Shown: positions 33,969 through 46,110 of the stretch, in pieces
How the letters are laid out: the number at the start of each line of letters is the position of its first letter
Numbering within the stretch: position 1 is the first letter of the stretch
NCBI GenBank assembly: GCA_018398585.1
Contig: JAGTTD010000007.1
Span: 6,455,320 to 6,519,319 of the forward strand
DNA: 64,000 nt
DNA from: Simmondsia chinensis
Lineage: Eukaryota; Streptophyta; Magnoliopsida; Caryophyllales; Simmondsiaceae
Direction of reading: 5' to 3'
Position numbers and translations under genes: made by a program
Notes under the pieces: model-generated
Told to the model about the DNA's origin: nothing
The model's database searches: none
What the model saw: only the letters and a program-made list of their open reading frames with translations

Positions 33969-34785
33969 AAGGTGGACTTAATTGCCAACTTCCCTCCACC
34001 GACCTCTGTGAAGGAATTTCGATCTTTCCTTGGCCACGCTGGGTTCTACCGGCGTTTCATCGCCAACTTCAGTAACATTGCTAAACCGTTGTCAAATTTG
34101 CTTACTAATGATGTACCTTTCGTTTTTGATAATGACCGTTTAGCAGCCTTTACTGAGTTGAAAACTTTATTGTCTACAACCCCCATTATTCAACCTCCCG
34201 ACTACTCGTTACGTTTTGAGATTATGTGTGACGCCTCTAATTATATTGTTGGAGCCGTGCCCGGTCAACGGAAGGATCGTAAACCTGTCGTTGTTTACTA
34301 TGCTAGTAAATCGTTGAATGAAGCCCAAAAGAATTATACCACCACTGAAAAGGAATTACTAGTTATAGTTTTCGCACATGACAAGTTTTGATCTTATGTC
34401 TTGGGCTCAAGAGTAGTAGTCTTTCTGACCATGCAGCCATTCATTTTCTTCTTATTAAGAAGGAAACGAAACCTAGGTTAATTTGCTGGGTTTTATTACT
34501 CCAGGAATTTAACTTAGAAATCCGAGATAGGAAAGGCTCGGATAACGTAGTAGCCGATCACCTTTCGAGGATTGTTTTCCCATCTGACGCCACTACGGGT
34601 CCCATTGATGACTGTTTTCCTGACGAACAATTATTTTCTATTACAGGAAGTCGACCACCATGGTATGCCCACATCGTTAACTATTTGGCGACAGGGAAGC
34701 TACCTACCCATTGGCCGAAACAAGAGCGGGACCGGTTCCTTTCTCAAGCAAGGCATTTTTTCGGGATGATTCGGATTTGTTTAAG
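33969..34785 (+). pseudogene. Athila-like RNase H domain and connector
   Basis: FLGHAGFYRRFI opens the segment. The RNase H Asp lies in MCDASNYIVGAV, with YTTTEKELLVIVFA and later [13 protein letters not shown] stop (DKF-TGA at about 34389) followed by a frame disturbance separates the halves. Confidence 0.85.
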
Positions 34786-35990
34786 GTATGTTCTGATCAG
34801 GTAGTATGTCGTTGTGTCCCGAAAAATGAGCATGAGAGTGTATTGCGATTTTGTCATAGTTTAGCCTGTGGAGGACACTTTGGGGGATGACGTACAGCGG
34901 TGAAAGTCCTTCAAAGTGGCTTCTTTTGGCAGACTCTTTTTCGGGAAGCTCGTGATTTTTGTAGGGCATGCGATCGTTGTCAACGCACAGGTTCCCTCAC
35001 AAAACGTGATGAGATGCCTCAGCACCCCATTTTAGTTTGTGAAATTTTTGACGTTTGGGGCATGGATTTCATGGGGCCGTTCCCTAATTCACATGGCTGT
35101 GTTTATATTCTGGTAGCTGTTGATTATGTTTCAAAATGGGTCGAGGCCATTACAACTAGGACGAACGACCACAAGGTGGTTATTGAGTTTGTTAAAGATA
35201 ATATTTTCTCACGTTTCGGTGTTCCTAGGGCGATAATTAGTGATGGGGGGACACACTTCACTCATCGTTCGGTTGAGTCACTTCTTAGAAAGTACTCCAT
35301 CACTCACAAATTAGCTGCCCCATATCACCTTCAAACTAGTGGCCAAGTTGAAGTCTTGAACCGGGAAATAAAGTCTATCCTTGAGAAGACCGTTAGATCG
35401 GACCGCAAAGATTGGTCTTTAAGGTTGAACGACGCTCTTTGGGCTTATCGTACAGTCTTCAGGACTCCAATAGGCATGTCTCTCTATCATTTAGTTTTTG
35501 GGAAGGCATGCCAGTTGCCAGTAGAGCTTGAGCACCATGCATACTGAGCCATTAAGCAATTTAATCATGACATGCACAATATCAGGTTGCACCGATGACT
35601 TCAACTTAGCGAGTTGGATGAGATGCGATACGAGGCATATGAAAACGCCAAACTATACAAAGAAAGGACCAAAGCTTTTCATGACAAAAGAATTTCATTC
35701 AAAAGTTTTGAAGTTGGTCAAAAGGTTTGGCTTTACAACTCCAAGCTTCGGTTCTTTCCCGGGAAACTACGTTCACGATGGGATGGACCTTACGAAGCGG
35801 TCCACGTATACCTTTCTGGGGCAATTAAAATATGAGACATCAATGATGGTCGCCTTCTCACAGTCAATGGCCATCGTCTTAAACACGATATTGGGTCAAG
35901 GGATCGACCACACGAGTTTGAAGGAATTCATCTTAGCGAACCTATGCCGAGATCAGCCTAGCGTCGAAGAAAATACCACGTCTGGCTGAA
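34786..35990 (+). pseudogene. Athila-like integrase
   Basis: Integrase inserts the DNA copy into the chromosome. The zinc-binding part ends [11 protein letters not shown] (about 34955-34990). The catalytic triad is visible: [17 protein letters not shown] and [11 protein letters not shown], within one open frame at 34900-35547. A TGA at about 35545 and frame changes break the C-terminal part (35614-35990), where [20 protein letters not shown] marks the usual C-terminal fold. Confidence 0.88.
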
Positions 35991-36854
35991 GACGTTAAAC
36001 TTAGCGCTTTTGGGAGGCAACCCAATTTATTTCATGCTTCGTAGTTTATGTTTTATTTTTATTATTATTATTATTATTATTATTTTTAATGGAAAGTTTT
36101 CAAGACCAAAGATTTTTAGTGCAGGGCATACCGCAGCCTCCCCGATCGATCGGGTTCAAATCCGATCGATCAGGAGCGCTACGGCGCGGGGCTTTTCGCC
36201 TTTCAACCCCGATCGATCGGGTACTACCCGATCAACTGGGGAGCCCTCTGTACCAATCCCTCATTTAAAACACACCCCCCCCCCCCCCCCCCCCAACTTT
36301 TTTTTCCCCCACCCCAAACCCTAACCCACGATCCCCCCATCTCGGGCATCCACCTCCAACAATTTTCGTTCCGGCCACCAAGGCCGACCCTAGCACCGGT
36401 TTCTCTTTGTTTTTACCCTCTATTGCAAGGTATGTGTTCCCCTTTTCTTTTATCTTTCACTTTACCTTGTTTCTACTTCAAGAGAACATGTTTAGGCTGT
36501 TCTTTGGTCTTTATCCTGCTTGATTAAAGTGACTTAGTCCTGATTTATGTCTTCGTTGTGAATAAAGTTTGAATTTCTTGATATTGTGCCATGTTTACAC
36601 CTTTGTTCATGAACCATGTTTATATATGTTGTCAGTGACTGAATTTTGCCTTTTGATACTTGTGGTTGCTGGATTTATGTGTTTGGGATGTGTTTTTTTT
36701 GGTTCCGATCCAGGGTTTTCGTCATTTTATTTTATTATTATTTTTTAACTGTGGGTCGAGATTGGGGTGTTGTTCTTGTTGATTTTCCTCTTTTTTATGT
36801 TTCTTTCTTTCCCTTATCTTTGGGTTTATCTGCTCTTGTTCTTATTTCTAGACT
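35991..36854 (+). other. Athila-like non-coding region between integrase and envelope-like ORF
   Basis: Holds an (att)n tract (about 36056-36088), ccgatcgatcgg-type palindromes (36145-36235), a C run (about 36276-36294) and T-rich DNA. The palindromes match those in the LTR U3. Open frames here are low-complexity. Confidence 0.65.
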
Positions 36855-37442
36855 ATGCCGCGTGCCAAATGAAGCCGCACTGAGGAGGGCAGCAGCTCCC
36901 AACAGACCGACATTCTTGCTCGAGTTAGGGCTGCCCCCATATCTGGGGAGACTGTGTTTGGTGAGGATCTTAAAGATGAGAGGAAGGGTGCTTGGACCAT
37001 TCTCTTTTTCCAACATAGGGATCTTACCTACCTTCTTGGTAGAGAGCTGAAGGGAGACCCTACTTTTCCTTCTTTAGTGAGGGAATTTTATTCCTCCTAC
37101 GCTCTCCATCAAGAAGGGGGTCGGACCTACGGTGACGTCACTATTTGTGACAAGACCATCCGATTCGATGCCACGGATGTCGCCGAGGCTATAGGTTATC
37201 CCTTATATGTTGACGAATCTGTTTGGCACCCTCCTGTTAACCCACCAAAGGATGTGGATATCATCACTGAGCTATGTGGCGGCCAATGTGCGAAAGATCG
37301 CCCATCCACCACGTTCCGCTCCGCCATTCTTTCGCATATGTGGCTCATGTACACCATTATTAAAGCCAATCTATGGCCTACCGGTCATGCCCAAGAGTGT
37401 ACCAGCCCTATTCTAGATCTTCTTTGGAAGTTCTACCGCGGT
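36855..37442 (+). pseudogene. Athila-like envelope-like ORF, 5' part
   Basis: It starts with MPRAK at 36855 followed by an in-frame TGA, then continues open from about 36870. It carries the plant-transposon protein domain with LVREFYSSYALH (about 37075-37110) and FDATDVAEAIGYP. This ORF follows integrase in Athila elements and was called envelope-like for its position; its function is unknown. The frame is cut at 37442 by the SIRE-like element, and it resumes at 47594. Confidence 0.75.
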
Positions 37443-38934
37443 TGTTGGCACTAAAGCCAATATTATTGTAATTTTGATGATAACAAGCATTTAGTGAGTC
37501 ATGTGATTTAAATTGTTCTACTTTTGTTTTTAAGTGACTTATAAGAAAGCTAGGAACATCAAGATTAATCATGGATATGAAGCTTTCCAAACGATGATAA
37601 ATCAAGAGGAAAAGAGATAAAAGCTGAAGAGAAGATTTATCCAAATTGAAGAGAACGTGATCCGAGTTCGAGCATCCTAAAGTTATTTATTTTTATTGTC
37701 TAGGACTTACAATCGGGATATATCAATTAAGTCCAAGTCTCAATGCTGATATGTGATGCTCTTACAAAAATATTTTTGAAAGTTGATTTATTAAATTTTA
37801 TTTGAAAAATATTCAAGTCAAAATTAAACCAATCTAGTTTATCAATTAAAATATTTTTTAAGATTGGTACTTTGAAAAGTATGATCAAATCAAATAAAGA
37901 TAAAATTTTAATGGGCGATGATTTGGCTTGATTTATGGAACCAATCATTTTTATGATCAAGTAAAGTGGGAAATAAATTCAAACAATTGAACAAATATAG
38001 CAATCAATCAATTAATTTTTTTAACTTAGGAAATGTAATAGATGTATCCCACCAATCAAGCAAATTGATCAAAACGTGTAAATGCACCCGGGTAGACTGA
38101 GTGTCGACACACAGGCTTACAGAGGCCACCAAGAGCTGCTGTGTGTCGACACACGGCCCTTGTGTGTCGACACACAGACTGAAAAAGCTCAAAATAGCTA
38201 CTTTTGACTTGATTTCTTTCCAAAACCTTTTCCCAACTTTTTGAACGTCTTATTAGCTCTCATTTTCTTATAAATAGGGCTTGAATGCTTTGGTTGAAAT
38301 CATCCAATACTCTCTAAGCATTCTTTGATAAAAAGTTCTCTTACATACTTGTGCTTTAAAGGTTTGTTTTTAAGTTTTGTCTAAAACTTTTATTAGAGCA
38401 TCACTTGTTCTCTTATTGTTGATCTTTTTATTGGTATATCCTTAGCTTTAGCTAAGCTTGATCAAGTGTCAATTCACTCTTGAATGAGTGAAGAATTTGA
38501 GTGCTTTAATTCTTTCATTGTTTTATTCAAATTTGTTGCATTGTAAAGGTTAGATCCTGAGCCTACGGTTACAAAAGGATCGGTTGTAAAAGATTGGTCT
38601 TGAGCCCACGTACAAAAAGACCGGTTGTAAAGGTTGGATCCTGAGCTTGTTTTTAAAAAGGATCATCGAGATTAGTTAAAGGCTCAAGTGACTTACCAAA
38701 AAACAAAAGGCTCAAGGGACTAAGAGTAGTCACTTGAGAAGTGGACTAACTTCCGGTTTGGAAGTGAACCACTATAAAAATCTTTGTGCATCCCTTTTAT
38801 TTTTGTATTTGTCTTTTTCATTTAACATTTATTATTTAGCTTTTAATTAAATTTTTGGTTCATAAATTTAAAATTTTCATTTATCACTAAAGAACCTAAT
38901 TCACCCCCCTCCTAGGTTGCCATTTGGACCTTCA
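37443..38934 (+). repeat. SIRE-like 5' LTR
   Basis: 1492 bp. It contains three tgtgtcgacacaca palindromes (38100-38180), a TATA box tataaata at 38269-38276, and a tandem-like gatcctgagcctacg / ggtcttgagcccacg stretch near 38550-38650. Compared with the 3' LTR it has a 28-bp duplication near 38692-38720 and scattered substitutions, so insertion is not recent. Confidence 0.92.
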
Positions 38935-38991
38935 ATTGGTATCAGAGCAAGTGCTCTATTCTTTTGGGTCTAACAACTTTAGAGTGATCCT

Positions 38992-40113
38992 ATGGCAACT
39001 TTCACTCCAATCTTAGCCAAGGGTCAATTGACCAACAAGCTTCCTCTTTTTGATGGGGAAAATTTCCCCTGTTGGAAGCTAAGAATGAGACTTTATATTA
39101 CATCCATTGATTTCGACTTATGGCTCATTACAAAAAATGGTGATTACGTACCCTCTAAGAATCAAGGTGAGAAAACCATTGAAAAAGAAGAAACTGAGCT
39201 TATGCAAGATGACAAAGAAAAACTTGCAAAAAATGCAAAAGCTCATTATCAACTCTTATGTGCTATTGCCCCAAATGTCTTTAACCATGTGTCCGGTTGT
39301 CAATCGGCAAAAGAAATTTGGGACAAGCTAGAGGTTACCTATAAAGGCACGGATCAAGTTAAATCTTCTAAAATCAATATGTTGGTAAGAGCTTACGAAC
39401 TTTTCAAAATAAAACCGGAGGAATCAATAAAAGACATGTACTCTAGATTTTCGGATATTACTAATAAACTCCTAGCTCTTGGAAAAATGCATTCAAATGA
39501 GGAGCAAGTTAGTAAAATTCTTCGATGTCTCCCTATTTCATGGCAAGACAAGTTTACTGCTATTCGGGAAGCTCATAACCTCTCTGCTTATAAACTTGAT
39601 CAACTAATTGGAAATCTCATGACCCATGAGATTGACATGGAAGAGTTAAAGAAGAGGAAAAACAAAAGAAAAAACAAAGACATAGCATTTAAATCATCTT
39701 TGAGTGACGAAAGTGATGATGAAGTTGTTATGTTAGGAAAAAGATTTTACAAACGTCTTGAAAAGAAAAGATTTAAGAAAAACTTCAGAAAGGGTTCATC
39801 TTCCTCCAAAGATAAACCAACTTGCTATGAGTGTGGAGAAGTCGAACATCTTAAAAGAGATTGTCCCAAGCCAAAAAATAAGAAGTTCTTCAACAAACTC
39901 AAAAAGAAAGACAAAAAGGAAGAATGGAAGAAAGCCTTTGCGGCTTGGGGAGATAGCAACGATGACTCCAATGAAGAAAGTGAAGAGGAAGTAGCTAACT
40001 TTTGTCTCATGGCTATTAATGACGATAACATTGAAGAGGATGAGGTAAATGATCTACCTTATGATGAACTTGTGGTTGGTTTTCAAGAGTTATATGAGAA
40101 ATATAAAAAATAA
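38992..40113 (+). CDS. gag: SIRE-like gag
   Basis: 373 residues forming the particle protein. The UBN2-type core runs from LPLFDGENFPCWKLRMRLY (residues about 18-36) to the GNLMTHEIDMEEL segment. A CCHC zinc knuckle (CYECGEVEHLKRDC, about residues 279-292) follows a lysine-rich stretch, then an acidic tail. The start ATG lies 57 bp after the LTR end, as usual in copia elements. The frame ends at a TAA after YKK, earlier than expected because the coiled-coil part continues in the next open frame. Confidence 0.9.
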   Translation: MATFTPILAKGQLTNKLPLFDGENFPCWKLRMRLYITSIDFDLWLITKNGDYVPSKNQGEKTIEKEETELMQDDKEKLAKNAKAHYQLLCAIAPNVFNHVSGCQSAKEIWDKLEVTYKGTDQVKSSKINMLVRAYELFKIKPEESIKDMYSRFSDITNKLLALGKMHSNEEQVSKILRCLPISWQDKFTAIREAHNLSAYKLDQLIGNLMTHEIDMEELKKRKNKRKNKDIAFKSSLSDESDDEVVMLGKRFYKRLEKKRFKKNFRKGSSSSKDKPTCYECGEVEHLKRDCPKPKNKKFFNKLKKKDKKEEWKKAFAAWGDSNDDSNEESEEEVANFCLMAINDDNIEEDEVNDLPYDELVVGFQELYEKYKK

Positions 40114-40722
40114 AAAAAAAACACAATACTTTTGTAAAAGGTCTTGAAAAGACGGGATTAGAAAAGGATTTAAAACGACGTTTAGTGCTTGAACTTGAAA
40201 ATGAATCCCTAAAGAAAAAGAACGAGTCTTTAAATAATGAGATCATTAAATTAACAAATGAAAAGAAATCCTTAGAAGAAACACTTCATACTCTAAAGGA
40301 AAATGAGAAAGGAAAATCCAAGGAAGACGAATCACTTTTAAAAGAAAATGAGTCTTTGAAAGAGAAAATGGAAGAACTTTCGAAAATATCAAGCAAATTT
40401 TTTAAAGGTCAAGAAACACTGGACAAAATTCTTGCATCTCAAAAGGCAATTTATAACAAAGAAGGGAGAGGATATAATGGAAATGTCCAAAAGAAAATTT
40501 TGAATTATTTTTTTGTTAAAGCCTCGTCACCTTCAACAAACTCTGTAAGGTGCAATTATTGTGGTGACCATGGGAACATCATTTACCAATGTTCTTTCAA
40601 AAGAAACTTGAAAAAGACAAAGATGGTTTGAGTCCCAAAAAGATCTCGACCACCAAATATAAAGGCTAACAACAAAGGACCCAAGAAAATTTGGGTACCT
40701 AAAAGTGTTTGAATTGTGATAA
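40114..40722 (+). pseudogene. SIRE-like gag C-terminal coiled coil and second zinc knuckle
   Basis: The open frame at 40185-40631 has a clear heptad pattern (NESLKKKNESLNNEIIKL) and a second CCHC-like box (CNYCGDHGNIIYQC). SIRE-lineage gags carry such an extension. The TAA at 40111-40113 and a TGA at about 40629 cut it off from gag and protease. Confidence 0.75.
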
Positions 40723-41278
40723 GTGTGTATGAAAATCCAATGCAAAAAACAAAAGTGGTACTTGGATAGTGGTTACTCAAGACACATGACCAGAGATAAA
40801 TACAAGTTCACTTCACTAAGGCCAAGAAAAGGACATGTCACATTTGGTGACAATAAGAAAGGAAAAATAATCGGTATCGGTAATGTTGCTTCGAACTCTT
40901 CTCCGTGCATTGAAGATGTCTTGTGGAAGGTCTTAAGCACAACTTGCTAAGCATTAGTCAATTATGTGATAAAGGCTACTGTGTGAACTTTGAATCCTCT
41001 AGTTGCATAGTTAAACATGCTAAAACAAATGAAATTTTGCTTATTGGTCTACGATGTGAAAATTTCTATATGATTGATCTTGATTGTGTAGACTCATTAA
41101 AATGTTTTAGTGTCTTGGATGAAAATGATCATTGGATTTGGCATAGAAGATTTGGACATGCTAGTACGGATTTAATTTCAAAACTTTCAAAAAAATGATC
41201 TTGTAAGAGGTTTACTAAAGCTAAAATTTAAAAAAAGATCATATTTGTGATGCATGTCAATATGGCAAACAAACTAGA
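40723..41278 (+). pseudogene. SIRE-like protease and pre-integrase domain
   Basis: The protease motif WYLDSGYSRHMT lies at about 40759-40794. A frame break near 40925-40940 separates it from GLKHNLLSISQLCDKGY and the zinc-binding pre-integrase part (WHRRFGHAS). A short frame change also follows SKLSKK at about 41198. Confidence 0.8.
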
Positions 41279-42745
41279 TTGTCATTCAAACCCAAGAACG
41301 TAGTTTCAACATCAAGGCATCTTGAACTCTTACATATAGACTTGTTTGGTCCTACTCGTCATTTGAGCCTTGGTGGAAAGCGATATGGACTTGTAATTGT
41401 TGATGATTACTCCCGCTTTACTTGGGTCCTATTCCTTTCTCATAAGAGTGAAGCATTTGATAAATTTGAAAAATTTTGTAAAAAGGTACAAAATGAAAAC
41501 GATTTGAAAATTGTTTCGGTTAGAAGCCATCATGGAAGGGAATTTGAAAATGATGATTTTAAAATTTATTGTAATTACTTTGGAATTGATCACAATTTTT
41601 CGGCACCTCGAACTCCTCAACAAAATGGAGTGGTTGAAAGAAAAAATAGAACTCTTGAAGAAATGGCAAGAACAATGATTTGCGAAAATAACTTGCCTAA
41701 ATCTTTTTGGGCCGAAGCCGTCAACACCGCTTGCTATATTTTAAATCGAGCTTTAATAAGACCAATTCTAAAGAAAACACCATATGAACTTTATAAAGAT
41801 AGAAAGCCAAACATTGCATATTTTAAACCTTTTGGGTGCAAATGCTTCATTCACAACAATGGCAAAACAAATCTTGAAAATTTTGATTCACGAGTTGATG
41901 ATGGTATTTTCATTGGATACTCTTTAACAAGCAAAGCATATAGACTCTATAATAAAAAGTCAAAGGTTGTAGAAGTGTCTATACATGTAGTTTTTGATGA
42001 AACTAATGTCTTGTCCTCTAGAACTCCTTATGATTACGATGATATATTAATCAAACCAATAAACATCACACACTCATCCAATGAGCAAGAAAAGGTTATA
42101 TCTAACGCTCAAATGAATAAATCAAAAGAAGATAACCAAAATGTAGAATCCAAAGAGGAAAACTTACCACAAGATTGGAAATACTTAAATGATCACCCAA
42201 CAAGTCAAATCATTGGTGATCCCTCTCAAAGTGTAAAAAATAGGCATGCATTAACGGAATATTGTTATTTAGCCGCATTCATCTCTCTTGAAGAACCCAA
42301 GAACATAAAAGAAGCCCTTAATGACGCAAATTGGATAATGGCAATGGACGAAGAGCTCAACCAATCCAAGAGAAGTGATGTATCAGAACTTGTAGATAGA
42401 CCCCCAAGATCCTCAAGTCATAGGTACCAAGTGGGTCTACTGCAACAAGAAGGATGGGCAGGTAACGTGGTAAGAAATAAGGCAAGGTTGGTAGCTAAAA
42501 GCTATAACCAAGAAGAAGATCTAGACTATGAGGAAACATTTGCTCCCGTTGCTAGGCTAGACGCTATTAGACTCTTATGTGTATTGGCTTCATTTGAAGA
42601 TTTCAAACTTTTTAAAATGGATGTTAAAAGTGCATTTTTAAATGGTCTTATTGAAGAAGAGGTCTATGTTGAACAACCAGCTGGTTTGAGGATGACAAAT
42701 TTTCCAATCATGTTTTCGAACTCAAAAAGGCACTCTATGGATTGA
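41279..42745 (+). pseudogene. SIRE-like integrase and N-terminal reverse transcriptase
   Basis: One open frame of 488 codons. Integrase: LLHIDLFGP gives the first Asp, but the expected second Asp is His in VRSHHGREFEN, and the Glu is present in NGVVERKNRTLEE. The GKEY-type C-terminal part with FKPFGCKCFIHN follows. RT starts with ARLVAKSYNQEEDLDYEETF and KMDVKSAFLNG. A shift near 42690-42720 ends the frame just before the ALYGLKQAP motif, which is in the next frame. Confidence 0.85.
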
Positions 42746-43821
42746 AACAAGCCCCTAGAGCTTGGTACGAGAGATTGAGTTCCTTTTTAATGCAAAATGG
42801 ATTTTCAAGAGGAAAAGTTGACACCACACTTTTTATCAAACACTCTAAACATGACATTCTTATCGTACAAATTTATGTTGATGATATAGTATTTGGTGCT
42901 ACTAATCCATCTCTTTGTGAAGAATTTGCAAATCTTATGAGTAGGGAATTCGAAATGAGTATGATGGGAGAACTCGATTATTCCCTTGGATTACAAATCA
43001 AGCAAGGCAAGGAATGAATTTTCATTAACTAAGCCAAGTACATAAAGGAAATGCTAAAAAAATTTGGCATGAAAAATTCCAAAGCAATAGCAACACCAAT
43101 GAGCTCAACTCTTAAGTTAGATATGGATGACAAAGGTAAAAAGGTGGACCAAAAGCTATATCGAGGTATGATCGGATCCCTTCTTTACCTTACTGCTAGT
43201 AGACCTGATATATTGTTCAGTGTATGTTTATGTGCTAGATTTCAAGCATGTCCCAAGGAATCTCATCTATGTGCAGTGAAAAGAATATTTCGATACCTAG
43301 TTGATACTCCTACTTTAGGTATATTTTACCCTAAATGTGATTTCTTTGATTTAGTTGGATATAGTGATGCCGATTTTTCCGGATACAAAGTGGAACGAAA
43401 ATCGACTAGTGGTACTTGTCAATTCCTTGGTCACGCTTTGGTGTCATGGTTTAGCAAAAAGCAAAATTCCGTTGCTTTATCCACTGCTGAGGCCGAATAT
43501 GTTGCATGTGGTAGTTGTTGTGCTCAAATGTTATGGTTAATGCACCAATTAAATGACTATGGCATTCATATTAACCGTGCTCCCATAATGTGTAATAAAA
43601 CTAGTGCTATATGCCGAACTAAAAACCTGGCTCAACATTTAAGAACAAAGCATATTGAGGTTCGACGTCATTTCATTCGTGATCATGTACTCAAAGGAGA
43701 TATCATTGTAAAATTTGTTCCCGCTAACGACCAATTGGCAGACATTTTTACTAAACCTTTAGGTGAAGAAATCTTTTGCAATATTAGAAGTAAAATTGGC
43801 ATGTGTAATCTATCATCTTGA
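42742..43821 (+). pseudogene. SIRE-like reverse transcriptase C-terminus and RNase H
   Basis: The part at 42742-43017 holds KQAPRAWYERLSSFL and the catalytic YVDDIVFG; a TGA follows. The part at 43051-43821 has the RT connection and RNase H motifs YSDADFSG, STAEAEYVA and RTKHIEVRRHFIRDH. The box usually reading CDNTSA is CNKTSA, so one catalytic Asp is lost. It ends in the conserved QLADIFTKPL and a short tail. Confidence 0.85.
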
Positions 43822-44574
43822 CCTTGATTGCATACATGAGTGATTTGCATTTAATATTGAGTTTTAATACTCATCATAAAAGAGCTCCAATGGACCAAGT
43901 ATTCTTATCTAATTCATGGATATAGGAACTTGGACCAATTTTTTTTTAAAAAAAATATTAAAAAAAGGGATAAAACACACAGAAAAACAGAGCCAAGTTC
44001 TGTATATTGTATGTTGACACACAAAATATGTGTGCCGACACACAGAGCAGCAGTATCGCTGCTCTGCATCTGTGTGTCAACACACAGATCGTGTGTGTCG
44101 ACACACAAGGGAAAAAAAATACAGAACCCTTTTTCACACTTCACAATCCTCTTCCTTTCTTTATCTTCAACTCTCTCTCTCTCTCTCTCTCACACACTCA
44201 AACCCTAACACTTTTCTTTCAAATTTTCACCAAAAACCACAATTTTTCTTCAAATTTCCTCCAAAGTTTTACTAAAAATCAAGTTTCTAACTACATTTCA
44301 ACATCAAAACCTTCGATTTTTGTCAAAAACGCATCTTTTCCACAAGCCCTAAACCAAAACCGAACCTACAAAACTTTCTCTCATATTTGTTGGTTTTTCT
44401 TCCCTTTTCTTCATTTTTCAAGTTAAAAACACTCTACTTTCAATACAATTTCATTTTCTTTCACAAACTCATTTCTTTTTCAAAAAAAAAAAAACCCGCT
44501 AACCAACCTCCGATTTTTTATTTTCCCTTCGATTTTTCCTCTTTTCTTCCAAATCTCCTCAAAGTTATTCCTCA
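43822..44574 (+). promoter_or_regulatory. SIRE-like leader between pol and envelope-like ORF with LTR-type TGTGTCGACACACA block
   Basis: Four copies of the palindrome theme (tgtgtgtcgacacacaa and variants with one base changed) lie at 44013-44110, around a hairpin gagcagcagtatcgctgctc. The same block lies in both LTRs and upstream of the TATA box there. A (ct)n run (about 44169-44190) and a long CT-rich leader follow, up to the ATG at 44575. A role in expression of the downstream ORF is inference. Confidence 0.5.
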
Positions 44575-45701
44575 ATGGGTCGTAAAACCGCTGCCAAGAA
44601 GAGACCTGGACACGCTGAAGGGGCTTCTTCTTCTCGGGGTCCTAGCTCGGTAAATTCCTCTAATCCCTTCCTCAAAAAGGAGGTATTATTCGGTAAATTC
44701 GTTGACTGGACTTGGACTAGGACTCATAACTTGGGAGAATTATTTCTCTATTTGAAGGAGTAGGTTGGACTGAAATTTGCTCTATAAAGGAACCGGTATA
44801 TCCGGAATTAGTAAGAGAATTTTATTTCAACTTAAACATTTCTAAAACTACTCCTTTTGAACTATCCTATGTTATTTTAGGTCAAGAAATCAAAATTACT
44901 GCTGATTATATCAATGATTTACTTGGCTTTGATTTTCGTATAGAGGATGAATTTAATTTTCCTCAAGAACTCCACTAATTCCCGCTCCCCGAATCTCGAA
45001 GACACTCCTTACTTCGTCGCGTTTGGGGTGAAATACCACTCTCCAACCCATCGAGGCCTAACTCCAATGATTTAGGAGTGGTTCTTAAGCTAGCACATAA
45101 AATAATTTGTATGAACATCACTCCTAGGTCGGGTGGCTTTGACTCGGTCTCTAATTTACATCTATTTTTGCTATCTAGACTCCTCAAAGGGAAGAAAATA
45201 AATTTAGGGTATTTAGTCTTAAAATTCAGGTTCCACATTCACACTAGAAAGACTAATCCCGTATATGAGATGCTTCTTACCCGCATTTTCCGACAATGTT
45301 TAACCCGCTCATCTTTTCAAAACCCCATTCCCTATCAAGATGACTCTATAGAGACATCCTTGAAGAAAATGGGCTTCGAATTTCGAAATAACAAATGGGT
45401 AAAGAAGCAACGAGGAGCTAGAAGGGTAGACGTAGAAGAGGAAAAAAGAGCCGAGGACGAAGAAGAAGAGAATTTTGATGAAGGGGGAAATGGGGATCAT
45501 GAGCTCGAATCCCAGCCCGGACCTCAAAAACGAAGGAGTTTAGATGAAAGACTTACTTCTGTGGAAGTTCAATTAGCTTCCATACAAGAAAGTCAGTCTT
45601 CGCCACACTCTCAATTTGAAGAGTTCCGCCAAGAACATCATTCTACAATGCAAAAATTGTTTGACTTTTTATCTTGTAGACTTCGACCCCCTACCCCTTA
45701 G
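44575..45701 (+). pseudogene. SIRE-like envelope-like ORF
   Basis: The start MGRKTAAKKRPGHAEG is basic. The frame breaks near 44757-44765 but continues in another frame with a plant-transposon protein domain (LVREFYFNLN, ITADYINDLLGFDF), stops at about 44977, and resumes at 45078-45701 with IICMNITPRSGGF, an acidic stretch and a C-terminal coiled coil. It follows RNase H as in other SIRE elements. Its function is unknown; envelope-like refers to position only. Confidence 0.7.
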
Positions 45702-46110
45702 GTTTTTTCCTATTTTCACAAACTTGGAGCCACATTTTTCCATATTGTACAATCATGTTTAATCTTATACACTTTATGGAGGTTCTTCTTTATTCTTCTT
45801 GTGTGCATTAATGTTCTAATTGTCATATTCCATCTCTCCCCTAATGCTTTTTGTTGATGACAAAGAGGGAGAAAAATTGGTGTGTAGTATTCATATATAG
45901 ATTAAGAAATGTTAAAAATGATCCCTAAAATGCATCAACTTGGGGGGAGCAATTGAGTTTGAACCTTAATCATAATATACATCGCTCCATAAGTTCATAG
46001 TCATGTGTATGCATCAACAAGTGAATACTTTTATGGTGAAATCTATGCTTCAACTTTCACATTTCTAAGAGAAAACACCAAATATTTGTCATCATCAAAA
46101 AGGGGGAAAT
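45702..46110 (+). other. SIRE-like 3' non-coding region and polypurine tract
   Basis: No ORF. It ends with catcatcaaaaagggggaaat directly before the 3' LTR; this is the plus-strand primer of the element. A second purine stretch (acaaagagggagaaaaattgg) lies at about 45862-45882. Confidence 0.8.

Noticed and set aside
36010..36324. 104-codon open frame between integrase and envelope-like ORF
   Set aside because: Spans an (att)n tract and a C run in the non-coding part of the Athila-like element.
44007..44426. Overlapping open frames in the SIRE leader
   Set aside because: They are readings of the TGTGTCGACACACA boxes and the CT run; no protein similarity recognised.
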